Assembly (NCBI GenBank): GCA_011316305.1
Contig: SAUG01000102.1
Location: 124,001-188,000 of the forward strand
Length of the DNA: 64,000 nucleotides
Source: Rusavskia elegans
Taxonomy: Eukaryota; Ascomycota; Lecanoromycetes; Teloschistales; Teloschistaceae
Direction of reading: 5' to 3'
Shown here: positions 1 to 13,660 of the stretch, piece by piece
Numbering within the stretch: the stretch's first letter is position 1
How the letters are laid out: every line of letters starts with the position of its first letter
Made by a program: the position numbers and the translations under genes
Notes under the pieces: model-generated
The model's database searches: none
The model's input: only the letters and a program-made list of their open reading frames with translations
Told to the model about the DNA's origin: nothing

Positions 1-1539
1 TTTCTATAATTTCTACTATTAATTTTCTATATATATTCTACTATAGATCCGGGTAGATTTATAGTTATTTTTAGATAAATCTATTTTATAGCGTTCGAGT
101 ATATACTTTAGTTTATTTTTAAAAAATCTATAGCCGAGTAAAAATCGAACTATATTAATAATATTATAAAAAAAGATTATAGTATTCTATTTCTAGAATC
201 CGTTTTCTATTCTGATTATAATTTTAAAAAAAGATTAAAAAAAGATATTATTAGTAATATTTTAAAGAATTTTATATATTTTAATTTTCTATTTCTATAT
301 ATTAACGAAGCTATTCTTCCCGTTAATATTTTTATAAAAGTTATCGATAGCCTTTTAATTTATTTTCGTTTTATAAAACCAGCGGGCTAAAATATATTAG
401 ACTTTATTTCTAAAAAACTAATAGTTATAATATTAATCGCTAGTAAATCCGGTAGTATTCTGCCGAATTTAAAAAGGATCTATTTAATTATATTATAGAA
501 AATAATCTCCGGCTTTTTTATTAATAATATTTTCGAAAGTTTTAATAGTAATATTTAACCAATTTAACGCCAAGAATATTCGTAGCGTATTATTTATAGA
601 TAAAATAGAAGCAATTAATAAAAGACGATAAACTAATCCGGTAGAATCTAATAGTTTTAAATTTTCCGGTAAAAATATAATTTAGGAGTCGAACTATAGT
701 ATAAATATAGTAAGCCGAAAAAATCTAAAATAAATAAAAGTAATTTTATATCTTTTTATTTTAGTTTTTTTTATAACTTTTATCTTTATCTTTAGATAGG
801 AGATAACTTCGATCTATATTTCTTTATTTATTATCGGTAGCCTTATTATATAGCTCGTATTAGTCGATACTTCCGATTTTTAGTAGTAACTAATCCGCGT
901 CGGGAGATATATTAGAAATTAGGCTATTTTATAATATATTTTATAGTATCTCTATCCCTTTTTATATAGATATTAATTATAAAAACTGGTATCTCTCTAG
1001 ATATCTAGATAACGTACTATTCCTGGCTATTTAATATAGATATAAAATCTAGAAATAACTTTATTTAAATATAATAATAATCTTTTACCTTCGCGATATT
1101 AGTAATATACTTAATATTAAAAAGATAATAAAGTAAATTAATTTTTTAAAACGTTTAAACCAGCCGAATTACTTTATCCTAACGTAAACCCTCGCGTAGA
1201 ACCTAGTATAAGACCTAACGTAGAACCTAATATAGTTAGAAAATACTAAATACTTTTAACTATCTATAGTTAGCGGCCGCTAATATAATAAATATTTGGC
1301 TAATTATAACTAATACCGAAAAATAAAAGAAATATATTAGAAGCTATTATAGTAAATAGAATAAATATTACTATAGATATTATAAAATAAACTAAATTCT
1401 ATCTACGAGGTCTATATATATATATATAAAAATATTTTACGAATAGACTTTTTAATAATAGTCGCTATAATAATATTTAGAGTTTAAAATATATATATTT
1501 AACTATACTATTAAATATAATTTATTACCGGTTTATCGA

Positions 1540-4500
1540 TACGATTTAAAAAGTCGGGATTTTTTTTAATAAGATATTTAACTTTATAAAACGTTAACTA
1601 CTATCTAAATAATAACCGAACTAGTAACGACGAGCCGCCTCTTTTTATTATTATCGATAGATAGTAAATATATTATTATAATCTCTTCGTTTTTTTAAAA
1701 TATAGCCTCTATTTAATTGTATTAATTAAAGATAATATTTAAAAAGATATAAATAGTATATTTACCGGTATATTATAAACTTTAGATTTTAATTAATAAT
1801 AGATCTTACTAGAGTAATATAGAAAGAAAAATTTTAGAAAATACGAAAATATAGCTAAAATAATTTATTTTATAAATAAATTATATTATAAATAAATAGA
1901 TAAATACTATTAGAAGTTTATTATTATTATATATTATCGGCGGTAACTAACTTTCTTCGTCTAATAGTAGGTACGGCAGGGGCTAGCTTAATAGGAAGGT
2001 AAAGATAACTTAGAATTTTAGAAAATTTTTTAGAATTTTATTTAATTTCTCTTTCTAAAAATCTATAAAAATCTTTAGATTAGTATCTATAAATAAATTT
2101 TTTATCCTTTTACTATTTTTATTATATATATAGTTAACGAGTATAGAAAATATCGTTAAAATACGGAATATTCGATTAGATTCGGTTTTTCGGGAAATAT
2201 TATTAGGAGAAATAGAATTAGAAATATTCGGCTTCGATTTCTTCCGGTATAATTTCTTTTTATAGATCGTATAGATTATATAATATACTTATATAACAGC
2301 TTTATATTAAATTACAGTTTTAAATAATCGCTAGAAAATATTTAAAAAAAATATAAAAATATATTAATACTTGTCGATAGTAGATATATAGTCGCGGCGG
2401 ATAATAAATTTAGAATAAAACTCGGCGATTCTAACTATATACTAGTAAATATTAGAAATATTAAAAATCCTTTATTCCTTTTATATAGCTTTAATTAATC
2501 TATTATAGCGTTTAGCTAATTTAGTAACTTTTACTACTTTAAATATATAGTATTAAAAGTATAAACTATTTCTGCTAGACTACTATAGTAATACTAATAT
2601 CGTTAAAAAATTATTAAAATTCTTTTTCTATAAAATCTATAAAATAAACTACTTCTGGATAAATAGAAATAAAAGATATAATAAATATTTTAAAGTTATA
2701 TAATTTAGATTTTTTTAAAAACTTTATTTAAATTATATAAAACTACCGGCTATTAGAAAATTAAATTTACTTTTGATTTTATAAACTTCGTCTACTATTA
2801 TAGATACCTCGTATATTATATCGATACGGTTTATTCGTTTTTCTCTATTTTTATCTTTTTAATAATAGTTTTTACTCTATTTAAAAATCTCGCTATTAGT
2901 TAATAAATTATTAGTAGTTAAAATAATTTCGGAACTCGATCTAGCCGTTAACGTCTAATCTTTATTAACTATAATATCGTTAAACGAATTGTCCGACTAT
3001 ATAAAATTATTTCCGATAGTCCTTTTAATAGCCGACTATTTAATTTTAAATAAGATTTTATATATAAATTTACCGCTAAAGATCTATTTAAATTTATAGA
3101 TCCAAAATCTAATAGTAAAAGAAGAAATAATAATAAAATATAAATTTCGCTAAAGTTAAAAATCGTAGCGACGCGTAATCGACGACTTAATATAAAGGTA
3201 TTAGAAAGGAAATAAATACTAGCTAAAATAATATATATTCGAAGATTATAGATTATTTATTATAAAAGGAAAAAGATAATAATAACTTTTATTAATTAGA
3301 TTATAGAAGAACGAGTTATAATTCGATTAAACTAGATTTAATACTATTTTAAAAAAAATTCGAAAATATATACTACCGGTCTAATACTATTAGTATATTA
3401 CTATTTTAGATAAAAGAATTAAAGTAAAATAAAAGCTAGTTATATTTTACCGAACTTTATATTATTACTAATAGTTCCTTTTAAATATTTAAACTTTTTA
3501 TAGATAATATACTAAAAAGCAATTACTAATTAGTATTTCAGTATATTATATTTAAGGCCTTTAATAGAAATAGTAATTTTATATCCGTATTTTTTATATT
3601 ATAAAAAGACGATTCTATAGTTTTATAGAAAAGATATTCGTTAACGCCTAGTTATACGCAGAGTTTAGAATCGAATATTTTAAAGACGCTGGTATATATA
3701 ATTAGTCTAGATATAGCTAGTAAATAGATATATATTTATAGTACCTCGAATTTATTCCTATTAACTAGGTTTTTTTTATTTATAAAAGCGGCCGCGGCTT
3801 TATTTAATAGTCCCTATTTTAGAATATTACTTAGTTTTTAAAGCTAGTTCGATAATTCTAATATCTTCGGGGAAGTCTATACTAGAGGTTTTTTACTAAA
3901 TTAAATTATTATAAAATCGCTATTAGATTAGATATTATTAATACGATCTATAACTAAAAGATATATATCTAATAGGTATAGAAAAATAGAAAAAAAATAA
4001 AATTATAGAATATAATACTATTATTTCGGCGATTCGAATATAATTTTATTATTAGTTTCTAAATTCGATTATATTAGAAAAATAGTATTATTAACGAAAC
4101 CCTATTTTCTATATATTAAAATAATAAATATCTTCGGCGCCGGCTAGGAAATTACGATAAAACTAAAAATCTTTAGAAATAGAAAGACTTCGTTCTTTTA
4201 TAATCCTCTATTTATACTAATTAGCTAGTACTAATTAAATTAGAAAAATAATTAATATTATTTCTAATCGAATATATTTTTTATTTAATAAATTCTAGAA
4301 TAATAGTAGAAGACTTATTCTAATTAAAGTCGAATTTAAGATTTAAAACTATAGTTTCGGTATCGAAATAGCTACTAGATACTATCTAAATAATAGTTTC
4401 CCTTTCTTTCTATATCCTATTAATTACGAAGCTCTAGTAAATTAGATTAAAGGTAAAAGAAAGGAAATTTTATAGAAAATAATAAAGCTAGAAGTAGATA

Positions 4501-5160
4501 AAACCTTAAAAATTAATATAGTATAGCTAAATAGACTATATAGAATTATATATTAAAGAGGAAAGACTAATTGATATTAGTAGATTATTATCGGCTCTTA
4601 GAATTTTAGTAAATAAAGTTAAAAAACTACTATCTTTATATTAGGTCTTAACGACTTTAAATTTAGAAATAGTATCGATTAGAAAATAGAAAATAATACT
4701 AAAAGTATCGCTAAAATATATTTTAAAAATCTAGTTAGAATTTATAAAAAATTATAAAATCAATCTAATAATAAAACGGTCCTATTAAAATATAGTAATC
4801 TTTTTATTTTTCGTAATATCCAGCGTTTCTAGATTATACTATTTAATAAAATTAACGATAACGAAACAAACTATAAACCAGATAGTTTCTAAATAGCTAA
4901 TAGACTGGCGAACGACTATAGTATTCTTTTTTAATTCGCTATAATTATAGTTAACGAAATCGATTTATAGTTAAACTTTAATTTAAACAGAATATTTCGC
5001 CGAAATATTTAATATAGCTAGCTAATTAAAATAGCTAGCGGATTAGATATAGATTATAATAAAAGTTAATAAAAGATCGAATAAAAGGTCGAATATTCGA
5101 AAATATAAAAAATCAATTAATATTCGAAGGTTTTCCGATTTCGAAGTATATAATAGTCTA
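1540..5160. repeat. Long dispersed repeat, copy A (class unresolved)
   Basis: This ~3.6-kb stretch aligns by eye, collinearly and in the same orientation, with 5,740-10,430. Matching landmarks include the segment at 1,640-2,450 against 5,850-6,660, the segment at 2,455-2,900 against 7,725-8,150, and a GCGGCCGC site at about 3,789 against 9,042. Differences are mostly C/T and G/A, as expected if both copies were independently hit by RIP. Stop codons are frequent in all frames, and I see no clear RT, integrase or transposase motif, so the element class is left open. The ends are approximate. Confidence 0.7.
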
Positions 5161-5739
5161 GCCTTTTTTAACTAACGCGTTTCTATAGTCCGTATATAAT
5201 ATCTACTATAAATACTATACTATTTATTTTTATAGATACTACGGTAGTACTGCGGGATCTATATTATATTATTATATTATCTATTCCGGGTACTTTAGAT
5301 TTATTTATATAACTTTTACTATAGATATTTATAAAAATATTATTCTATATTTATAGCCTTTATAGTATAACCTCGAAAGTATAGTTAAATTTCTATACCT
5401 AATACTAAAGTTATAATAGAAAAGATTAATAATAGATTTAGAAATTTTCTATAAAATATACTCTTTAATAATTTTAATACTTTAATAAACGGCCGGTATA
5501 GTTACTACTATAAATATATTACCCGATAAATATTCTAGACTAAAATTTTATTATTACTACTTTTATTCTCTTTATAAATATTATAATCGGCCGGTAAAAT
5601 ATATATTTTATCTATAATCTTTCCTCGAATTTTCTACTATTATTTAATAATTACTTTTTTAAAATTATCGGCGATAATAAATCGCTATATATAGCAGGCG
5701 TATTATTAACCGTACCGCTAAATTCGATTAATAATCTAT

Positions 5740-8700
5740 TTATCTATACTATTTAAAAAATCGAAGTCTATTTTAATAAAAAAATTAGTCCGATAAAATA
5801 TTAATACTATTTTAATAATATCCGAACTAGTAATAATAATCCGTTTTTTTTTATTATTACGGATAGGTAGTATATATATAGCTATAATCTTTTTATTTTT
5901 CTAAAAAACGATTTCTATTCGATCCCGCTAATAGAATATAATATTCGAAGGAATATAGATAATATATTTACCGGCTTATTATAAATTCTAGATTTTAATT
6001 AATAATAGACTTTACTAGAATAATACGGAGAAAAGAATTTAAGAAAACGTAGAAAAATAACTATAATAACCTACTCTATTAATAAACTAAACTATAAACG
6101 GGTATATAAATACTACTAGAAACTTAGTATCTTTATCTATTATTACTAGTAACTATCCGTTTTCGTCTAACGGTAAAATCGGTAGGAATTAGCTTTTTAC
6201 TAAAGAGAAAATAGTTTAGAATTTCGAAAAGTTTACTAGTACTTTATCTATAATTTCTTTTTAAAATTTTATATAATTAGATAGATTAGCGGCTATAAAC
6301 AGACTATCTATTTTATTACTATCTTTATCGTATATATAATTAACGAATATAAGAAACGTTACGAAAATCCGGAGTATTTAACTAGATTTAGTTACTCGGC
6401 CGGTATTATTAGAAGGAACCGGCTTCGGGGTATTTAATTTCGATTTCTTTATCTATTTCTAAATTTTTATAGTCTTCCGGTATAATTTTTTCTCGTATAT
6501 TATACGGATAGTATAATACGTACTAATAGTTTTTTAAAATTATAATAGAATTCTAAATAGTCGCTAGTAGATATTTAAAAGGGGTATAGAAATATATTTA
6601 TATCTATTAATAGTAAATAAATAGTTATAGCGAATAATAAATTTAGAATATAGTTCGTTTTATTGTTTTATTTATTTCTTTGATATTCGGTTAACCGTCG
6701 GTTCCGTAAGTAATTCATTTCAGTATTAGTACGCTAGCGTTAGATATACGGTATAAGAACTAGTATCCTAGTCTAATTAATTTAAATCAAAAAACTATAT
6801 AAAATTAATTCTAATCTATTCCGTAATACGTTCGTAGTATAAATTCCTATAGTTTATTTAAAATATAATATAGTAGAATTTCCGTATATATATATATTTT
6901 ACAGTCGTTTTTTCTTCGTCTTCTTTTACTAGTACCTACTATCGTATCTAACGTACGTATTTTCCGTAACAGTCTAGGCTGCAGGCTAATATATATAGAA
7001 CCTCTACTAATACTGGATCTATAACTACGATTATATCTTTTTAATTTAAAGAAATAGAACTTAAAACCGCCGAATTTAAGCTATTCGATTACGTCGACCG
7101 AGTCTTTACTAGTCCGTCTACTATAACAGACTTCGAATTCTAGGATCCGGTAGTCCTAAATATAATACTAAAGCCTCGTATTCCGAATCTGCCGGAGCCG
7201 TATAGCTTTAACGACCGTATTAGACTTCTAGCAGGAGCCTTTATCCTACTGGAATTTAAACAGGAATCTAAGCTGGCTATTAAACTGGCAGTTAAATTAG
7301 CAGTCGTCGAATATCTAGATAGGTTAGCAGGCCGTCTAAATTCGGGTACGACTATAGACGAGGACAAAGTAATAAAGATAAAGGATAGTATTACCGCCTG
7401 GTAGATAGTTCTAGAAGCTATATTAGTAGCTTATAATCGTACGTATTTCGAAGTAATATAAGGGAATTATAGGAAAGGAATAGTAATTAAATAGAGAATA
7501 TAATAGAATAAAAACGATCAACTGCGCTGCAAACCTTAGTTAATTTTTAACTGCGAAAATTCTTTGCTGTATAAACAACAACTGTTATTACCGTATAAAA
7601 ACTACGGTGATGAAACGTATATATATAATAACTCAATTATAACCCCGGACAGGGGCTCCACAAAGGGGAATATAGTTCGTTAATTATAAAAATATACTTT
7701 TAAATTTTAATTCTATCGAAAATTTCCTTTTTCTTTTATATCGCTTTGTCCAGTTTATTATATCTATCGGCTATTTTAATAATATTTACCTCTATAAATA
7801 TATAGTACTAAAACTATAAACTATTTTAGCTAGACTACTATAGTAACGCTAGTATCGTTATTAGATTATCGAAATTCTTTTCCTATAAAGTATTTAAAAT
7901 AAACTATATTTAGATATATAGGAACTCGGAGTATAAAAAATATTATAGAATTTTATAGTTTAAACTATTATAGAAACTTTGCTTAAATAATATAAAATCG
8001 CTAGTTATTAAAGAATTTTTTTCGCTTCTGATTTTATAAACTTTATCGATTATTACTAATATCTAGTAAATACCGTCTAGATATTTTATATACTTTTTCC
8101 CGTTTTTATTAGTCTAGTAGTAATCTTTACTCTATTTAAAAACTTCGCTATAGATTACTAAATAGTTAGTAGTTAAGATAATTTTACTATATAATAAAAC
8201 TTTAGGCGCCTACTATTCGTTAACCGTAATATTATTAAAGAAATTATCTATTTATATAAACTTTTTCCTATAAATCTTTAAAATACCCGACTATCTAACT
8301 TTAAATAAAATCGAGTATACGGGTTTACTACCGAAGATCTATTTAAATTTATAAATCTAAAATCTAATAGTAAAAGAAAAGATAATAATAAAATATAAAT
8401 TTCGTTAAAACTATAAATTATAGTAACGCGTAATTAATAATTTAATATAAAAACATTAGATAGCGTATAAATACTAGCTAGGGTAATAGATATTAAAGAA
8501 TTAGAGGTTATCTACTATAGAAGGAAGAAAATAACGGTAAAAAATACTAGTTAGATTTTTAAGGTATAATTTATAGCGCGTCTACGCGATATTTAATACT
8601 ATTTCGATAAAGATTCGAAAATATACGGTACTAGTCTAGTACTATTAGTATATTATAATAACGAATTAAAAAATTAAAATAAAATAAAAACTAAATATAT

Positions 8701-10430
8701 TTTACAGAATTCTATATTATTACTAATAGTCTCTTCTAGATACTAGAACCTCCTATAGATAATATACTAAAATATAGCTACTAATTAATATTTGAATATA
8801 TTATATTTAAGACATTTAATAGATATTTTAACTTTATAGATATAGTTTTTATATTCGAAAAAAGCGAATTCTATTACTTTATAGAAAAAAGACTCGTTAA
8901 CGTCTAGTTAGATATAAAGTTTTAAATTAAACGTTTCGAAAATACTAATATCTATAATTAGTTTAAATAAAATTAGTTAGAATATATATATTTATAGTAC
9001 CTTTAAATTATTTTCTATACCTAGTTCTCTTTTATTTATAAAAGCGGCCGCGGCTGCGTTTATTAATCTTTAAACTAGAATATTACTAGACTTTTATAGC
9101 TAATTCGGCAGATCTACTATTTTCGGAAGAATTTATATTAGATTTTCTTTTTATAGCTAATCTATTATAAAGTCGATATAGAATTAGATATTATCGATAC
9201 GATTTATAATTAAAAGATTTTTATCTAACGGATATAGAAAGATAGAAAGAAAATCGGATCGTAAAATATAATACGATCGTTTTAAAAATTTAAATATAAT
9301 TTTATCGTCGGTTTCTAAATTCGATTATATTAAAAAGAAGATATTATTAGTAAAAGCCTAGTTAATATATATTAGGGTAATAAATATCTTCGGCGCCGGA
9401 TAGATAGTTATAATAGGACTAAGAAATTTTAGTAATAGAGAAAATTTATATCTTTATAGATTTCTATTCGTACTATTTAGCTAGTATTCGGCTAGAAATA
9501 GAAAAGTAATTAATATTACTTTTAACCGATTCTATATTTTATCCGATAACTTCTAAAATAGTAATAAAAAACCTATTATAAATAAAATTGAATATAAAAT
9601 TTAAAACTATAGTATTAATATTAAAAATACTATTATAGCTACTAGGCGCTGCCTAAACGATAGTTTTTCCTTCTATCTATATCCTATCGCTCGCGAAAAT
9701 CTAGCGAATTAAATTAAAAGTAAATAAAAAAAAGTTATATAGGAAGAAATAATAATAGAAATAGATAAAACCTTTAGAATTAATATAGTATAGTTAGATA
9801 GACTATATAGAATTATACGTTAAAAAAGAAAAGCTAATAGATATTAGTAGATTATTATCGGTTTCTAGAATTTTAATAAATAATATAGAAAGACTGCGCG
9901 CCGTCGAACTATTTTTATATTTTTATTTAACGGCTTTTAAAACGGGAATATTATTAATTAAAAAGCGGAGAATAATACTAAAAGTATTAACGAAATATAA
10001 ATAAAAGATTTTATCCGGATTTATAAATAATTCTAAAATTAGATTAGATATAAAACGGTCCTATTAAAGAACGTTAGTTTTTTTATTTTTAATAATATCG
10101 AGAGTTTTAAGGTTATACCGTTTAATATATTCGATAAAAATAGAATAAACTATATTTTAGATATTTTTTATAAAGTTAATAGACTGGCGAATAATTATAG
10201 TATTTTTTTTTAACTTTTCGCGGTCGTAGTTAACGAAGTCGATATTCGATTAAGCTTTAAATTTAGTTAGAAGTTACGCCGGAATACTAGATATAGCTAA
10301 TTAATTTAGATAGTTAGCGGATTATAGATAGATTATAGTTAGAATTAGGCGAAGGTCGAAAGAAAGTAAGAAATATTTAAAAATTAAAGGTAAAACGATT
10401 TTTAATATTAGGTTATTTACTAAAATCTAA
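5740..10430. repeat. Long dispersed repeat, copy B (interrupted; class unresolved)
   Basis: Second copy of the repeat at 1,540-5,160. After removal of the 1,022-bp insertion at 6,660-7,681 its length (~3.66 kb) agrees with copy A (~3.62 kb). The 71 bp following the insertion point align without gaps to copy A from about 2,420. The copies are direct repeats separated by about 580 bp of similarly mutated sequence. As in copy A, nearly all CpA/TpG has been lost and no intact gene remains. Confidence 0.7.
6660..7681. mobile_element. ~1-kb insertion flanked by a perfect 14-bp direct repeat
   Basis: The 14-mer GAATATAGTTCGTT occurs at 6,646-6,659 and again at 7,668-7,681, bracketing ~1,008 bp that are absent from the equivalent place in copy A. 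This is the pattern of a target-site duplication with an empty-site control. The insert is less mutated than its surroundings and retains CA and TG dinucleotides. A + strand frame around 7,030-7,460 reads as protein-like with only a few TAG stops of the kind RIP makes from CAG/TGG. The minus strand also has an open frame at 7,140-7,367. Read on the minus strand, the left end is A-rich, like a retroposon tail. A 14-bp duplication argues against LTR elements (4-6 bp), hAT (8 bp) and MULEs (9-11 bp), and fits a non-LTR or retroposon-like insertion. Family not identified. Confidence 0.65.
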
Positions 10431-12011
10431 TAGAAGTAAAATAAACGTAATCTAATCCGTATAGAATTTAAATATAATTATTCCGATATCTTATAGTAAT
10501 TTTTTATAGATAGTATAGATACTACCGTAGTTAATATAAAAAGATATTAATAAATATCGATAAAAAGGAAAAAAAGAAATTATTAGCTATATTAATATAT
10601 AGTATTACGAATTTTAATTTAACAGCTTTATTTTCTATAGAACTAATACTCGTAACCGCTAGCAGTATTCTATATCCGCTATAGAAGATATTATATATAT
10701 CGATAACTATAAAACTAAATATATACGAAATATAAAATAATAAAATAAATCTAATTTATATTACTTTCGCTATTTAATAGCGATCGGAGGACTTTATCTA
10801 TTAAATAACCGATAGAAAACCTATAATATTTCTATTATAAAAGTAGAACCTATATTAAATCTTAGATTTAATAGCGAAGAGCAAGTAACTATACTATAGG
10901 TTAAAAATCTATATCGTTAACGCGTAAATACCAGAAATAGCTAGTAAATATAAAGAGATTTTTCGTATACTAAAAGAACGTAGAAGAAGTAAATAGTTAT
11001 ATTAAAGTAAAGATTATAAAAGATACTACTATAGATATTAGAAAATAGCTATAGAAGTTTATTTAATAAATCGATAGTAAAACTACTACCGTAGATACTA
11101 CCAAAAACAAATATTAATTTATATTAGAAATAGTTTTAGATAGTCGTATAAATTATTAAAATAGAATATTAATAAATCGGAAAGTTTTTAGTATATATAA
11201 ATTATCTATATATTATATAAAATCCTCTTTTCTATCGTAGATTCTAGCGTAGGTACTACCGGCAGTTTAATAGAATTAATAATATTAAATCGTTAGTATA
11301 AAATATATAGATAGCTGAAGATAGATTATATAGCTAAAGTAAATAAACGATAGCTATTAGCCGTAGTAGCGGCTAATAGTTAACTTTCAACTTCTAATCC
11401 ATTTTAGAATCCGCTGATATATTTAATAAAAATATCGCCGTAGAAGAAAATTTATATAGTAATATTAAAAATATATTTCTAGTATCGCAGCCGCCGATAT
11501 TTTTTATTTAAATAGAAAATAATATTTAGAAATAAAACGTCGAAGTAAATATTATTTATATCAGTATTATCGAATACGAAATACCCGAAGTATAAAATAA
11601 TCTCGAATTTTTTAATAATTTATTTAACGGTAATATATTAATTTTCGCCGGAATAAAAATCCCGAATACGTCGAAACGCTAGTATAATTATCCGAATATA
11701 ATAATATTTATCGATAAAATAGAAATAGATAATAATAAAAACGATAATATTTTTTAAAATCTATATATCGAATAAAAAATATATATTACTATTCGTATTT
11801 TCGATTAATATCCGGATTTTATATTTATAATCTTTAAAAAAAACTGTTATTTAGTTTATAATTATATAATACTATTTTAGAATCTATCTATATAGTTATT
11901 TATTAAACTAGAAAAGGATTTCGCGAAGTTATTAGTTATTAAAAATTCGATATACATCAGTATTTTCCAAAACCGGTTTAAAGCCGGTTTCGGATATACC
12001 CGAAGCTGCGT

Positions 12012-12063
12012 GGCTGCGCGGCTGAGACGGCTGAGACGGCTAAGCGGCTGAAACGGCTGAAAA
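12012..12063. repeat. ~9-bp minisatellite island (GGCTGAGAC-like units)
   Basis: Five or six imperfect 8-9-bp units (GGCTGCGC, GGCTGAGAC twice, GGCTAAGC, GGCTGAAAC, GGCTGAAAA) sit in a short GC-rich island within the AT block. The island keeps TG dinucleotides that are almost absent around it. The adjoining sequence to about 12,450 is also less depleted, so this may be a younger or smaller insertion that escaped RIP. Confidence 0.6.
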
Positions 12064-13520
12064 GATTTAGAAATTCGATTTTAAACTCGTTTAAATCTTT
12101 ATTAATAGTTAGTAGGCCTATATAGGCCTATATATAACGCTAGACTAACTTTGTCTAAAATATTAGGTTTCTTTACTAGAATCTAACTAGATTAGGTCTA
12201 GCGTAGTTTATTAAATAGATATTCGACTTCCGTTATTCTCGCTTTTAGCGGCGGCCGTTAAACTTTATTTTCGATTTAAATTATATAGATTTATTTTTAA
12301 CTTATATATAGATTCTATTTTAGATTATTTACTTAATAGATTTTCGTACTATAGATACTATTAGAGCTCTAATCTATCGAAAATCTATTTTTTGAATTTT
12401 TGGATTATTTGGATTTTTAGATTATTTAGATTAAGATGGCTGTCAGCCGGTCTAATTTAAAAATCCATTTTAAAATTCGCTGATATAATAGATATATAGT
12501 CGTAATCTATGGAATAAATAGATATTTAAACTTTTTTTCTAAACTTTTATAGAATAGAAATAATATAGATAAAGTTTTACTTTCCGTTATAAAGGAGGTA
12601 ATCGAATTAAAAATAGAAAGAAAAAAATTATTACCGGAAAAAAAACTATTAAAATTAATTTAATAGTTTTATATTAAATATTCGCGTATATAGTTAATGG
12701 ACTAGTTATCGGAATAGATATAATATTTACGACTATATTTTATATAACCTAATATAATAATTAATCGAAGTAGAAATAACTAAAAAAAAAATTATATAGA
12801 TTTTATAAAATTAATTTTTTTTTAAATTCTCTATATTAATAGCGTAGAAGCTATAGTTTATAACTATCGAAGTCCTTTTTATCTATTTAGCTATTTTATT
12901 ATTAGATACGAACTTGCGTTTAATATCTTTATTTATATTAATAACGGCGTAGATATATTTATTTTTAGAAAAATTAAAATAAACGATTCTTTCGTATATA
13001 TTCTAAATATTTATACTATATCCGATATTATTTAAATTTTCTATAATTAATCTAAAATAGATAGTAATATTTTTTTAATCTATAATATTTAATTTAGATA
13101 AAATATATAGTAGGTAGAAAGGTAAAAAAATCGAAATAGTAATAATAAAAAAAATCGATAGAGTAGAATAAAATTAAAAGTTTGGGCTACTAGCTAATGA
13201 AATTAATAGAATTAATTTAAACGAATATTACTAATTAATATTTTAGAGTTTCGCGATAGAGCTAGCGCTTTCTAAATAACTTTAAAAAGTAAAATATTTT
13301 CTAAAATCGAGGTAAACGAGATTAAAAAATTACTATATATCTAATTTTAACTGTATATACTAGATCTTTTTAAATCCGATAGTATAGTCTATAAATTAAA
13401 ATATTTAAAAATTTTAGCTTTAAAGTTTATATAGTTAGTATATAATATACCGATATAATAAATTATTAAAAAAAAAGAAATTTCGATAAATTTAATTATA
13501 TAAAGTAGAATTAAAACCTC

Positions 13521-13660
13521 TATAAACTAGCTAGCAGCTAGCCCGTATAGAGCTCGATACGGAGCGGTACTAGCTATCTAATTAGTAGGTACGGTACGGT
13601 ACGGGCTAGTACGGTGCGGAATAATGAAGCGGTGCGATCGCCCACGCTGCGAAGAAGTAC
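13521..13660. repeat. Block-edge segment with short direct and inverted repeats
   Basis: The last ~140 bp of the AT block change to mixed composition. They carry iterated CTAGCTAGCAGCTAGC and GGTACGGTACGGTACGG motifs and a small hairpin (CGTAT, 8-nt loop AGAGCTCG, ATACG) at about 13,536-13,556. No gene is visible. It may be the end of a mobile element, but no matching second terminus was found. Confidence 0.45.

Larger units (their letters stand above)
1..13640. repeat. AT-rich, RIP-degraded repeat block
   Basis: The whole stretch is very AT-rich. CpA and TpG dinucleotides are nearly absent while TpA is abundant and many CpG remain, which is the classic footprint of fungal repeat-induced point mutation. 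No long open frame survives on either strand. Sub-parts annotated separately are two copies of one long repeat, a 1-kb insertion, a small GC-richer minisatellite island and the edge of the block. The first ~1.5 kb and the stretch 10,431-13,640 were not matched to anything else in the window and I could not assign them to a transposon family. The block ends sharply near 13.6 kb. Confidence 0.9.

Noticed and set aside
7140..7367. 75-codon minus-strand frame as a gene
   Set aside because: It lies inside the 1-kb insertion; the opposite strand reads at least as protein-like, and there is no start context or family match.
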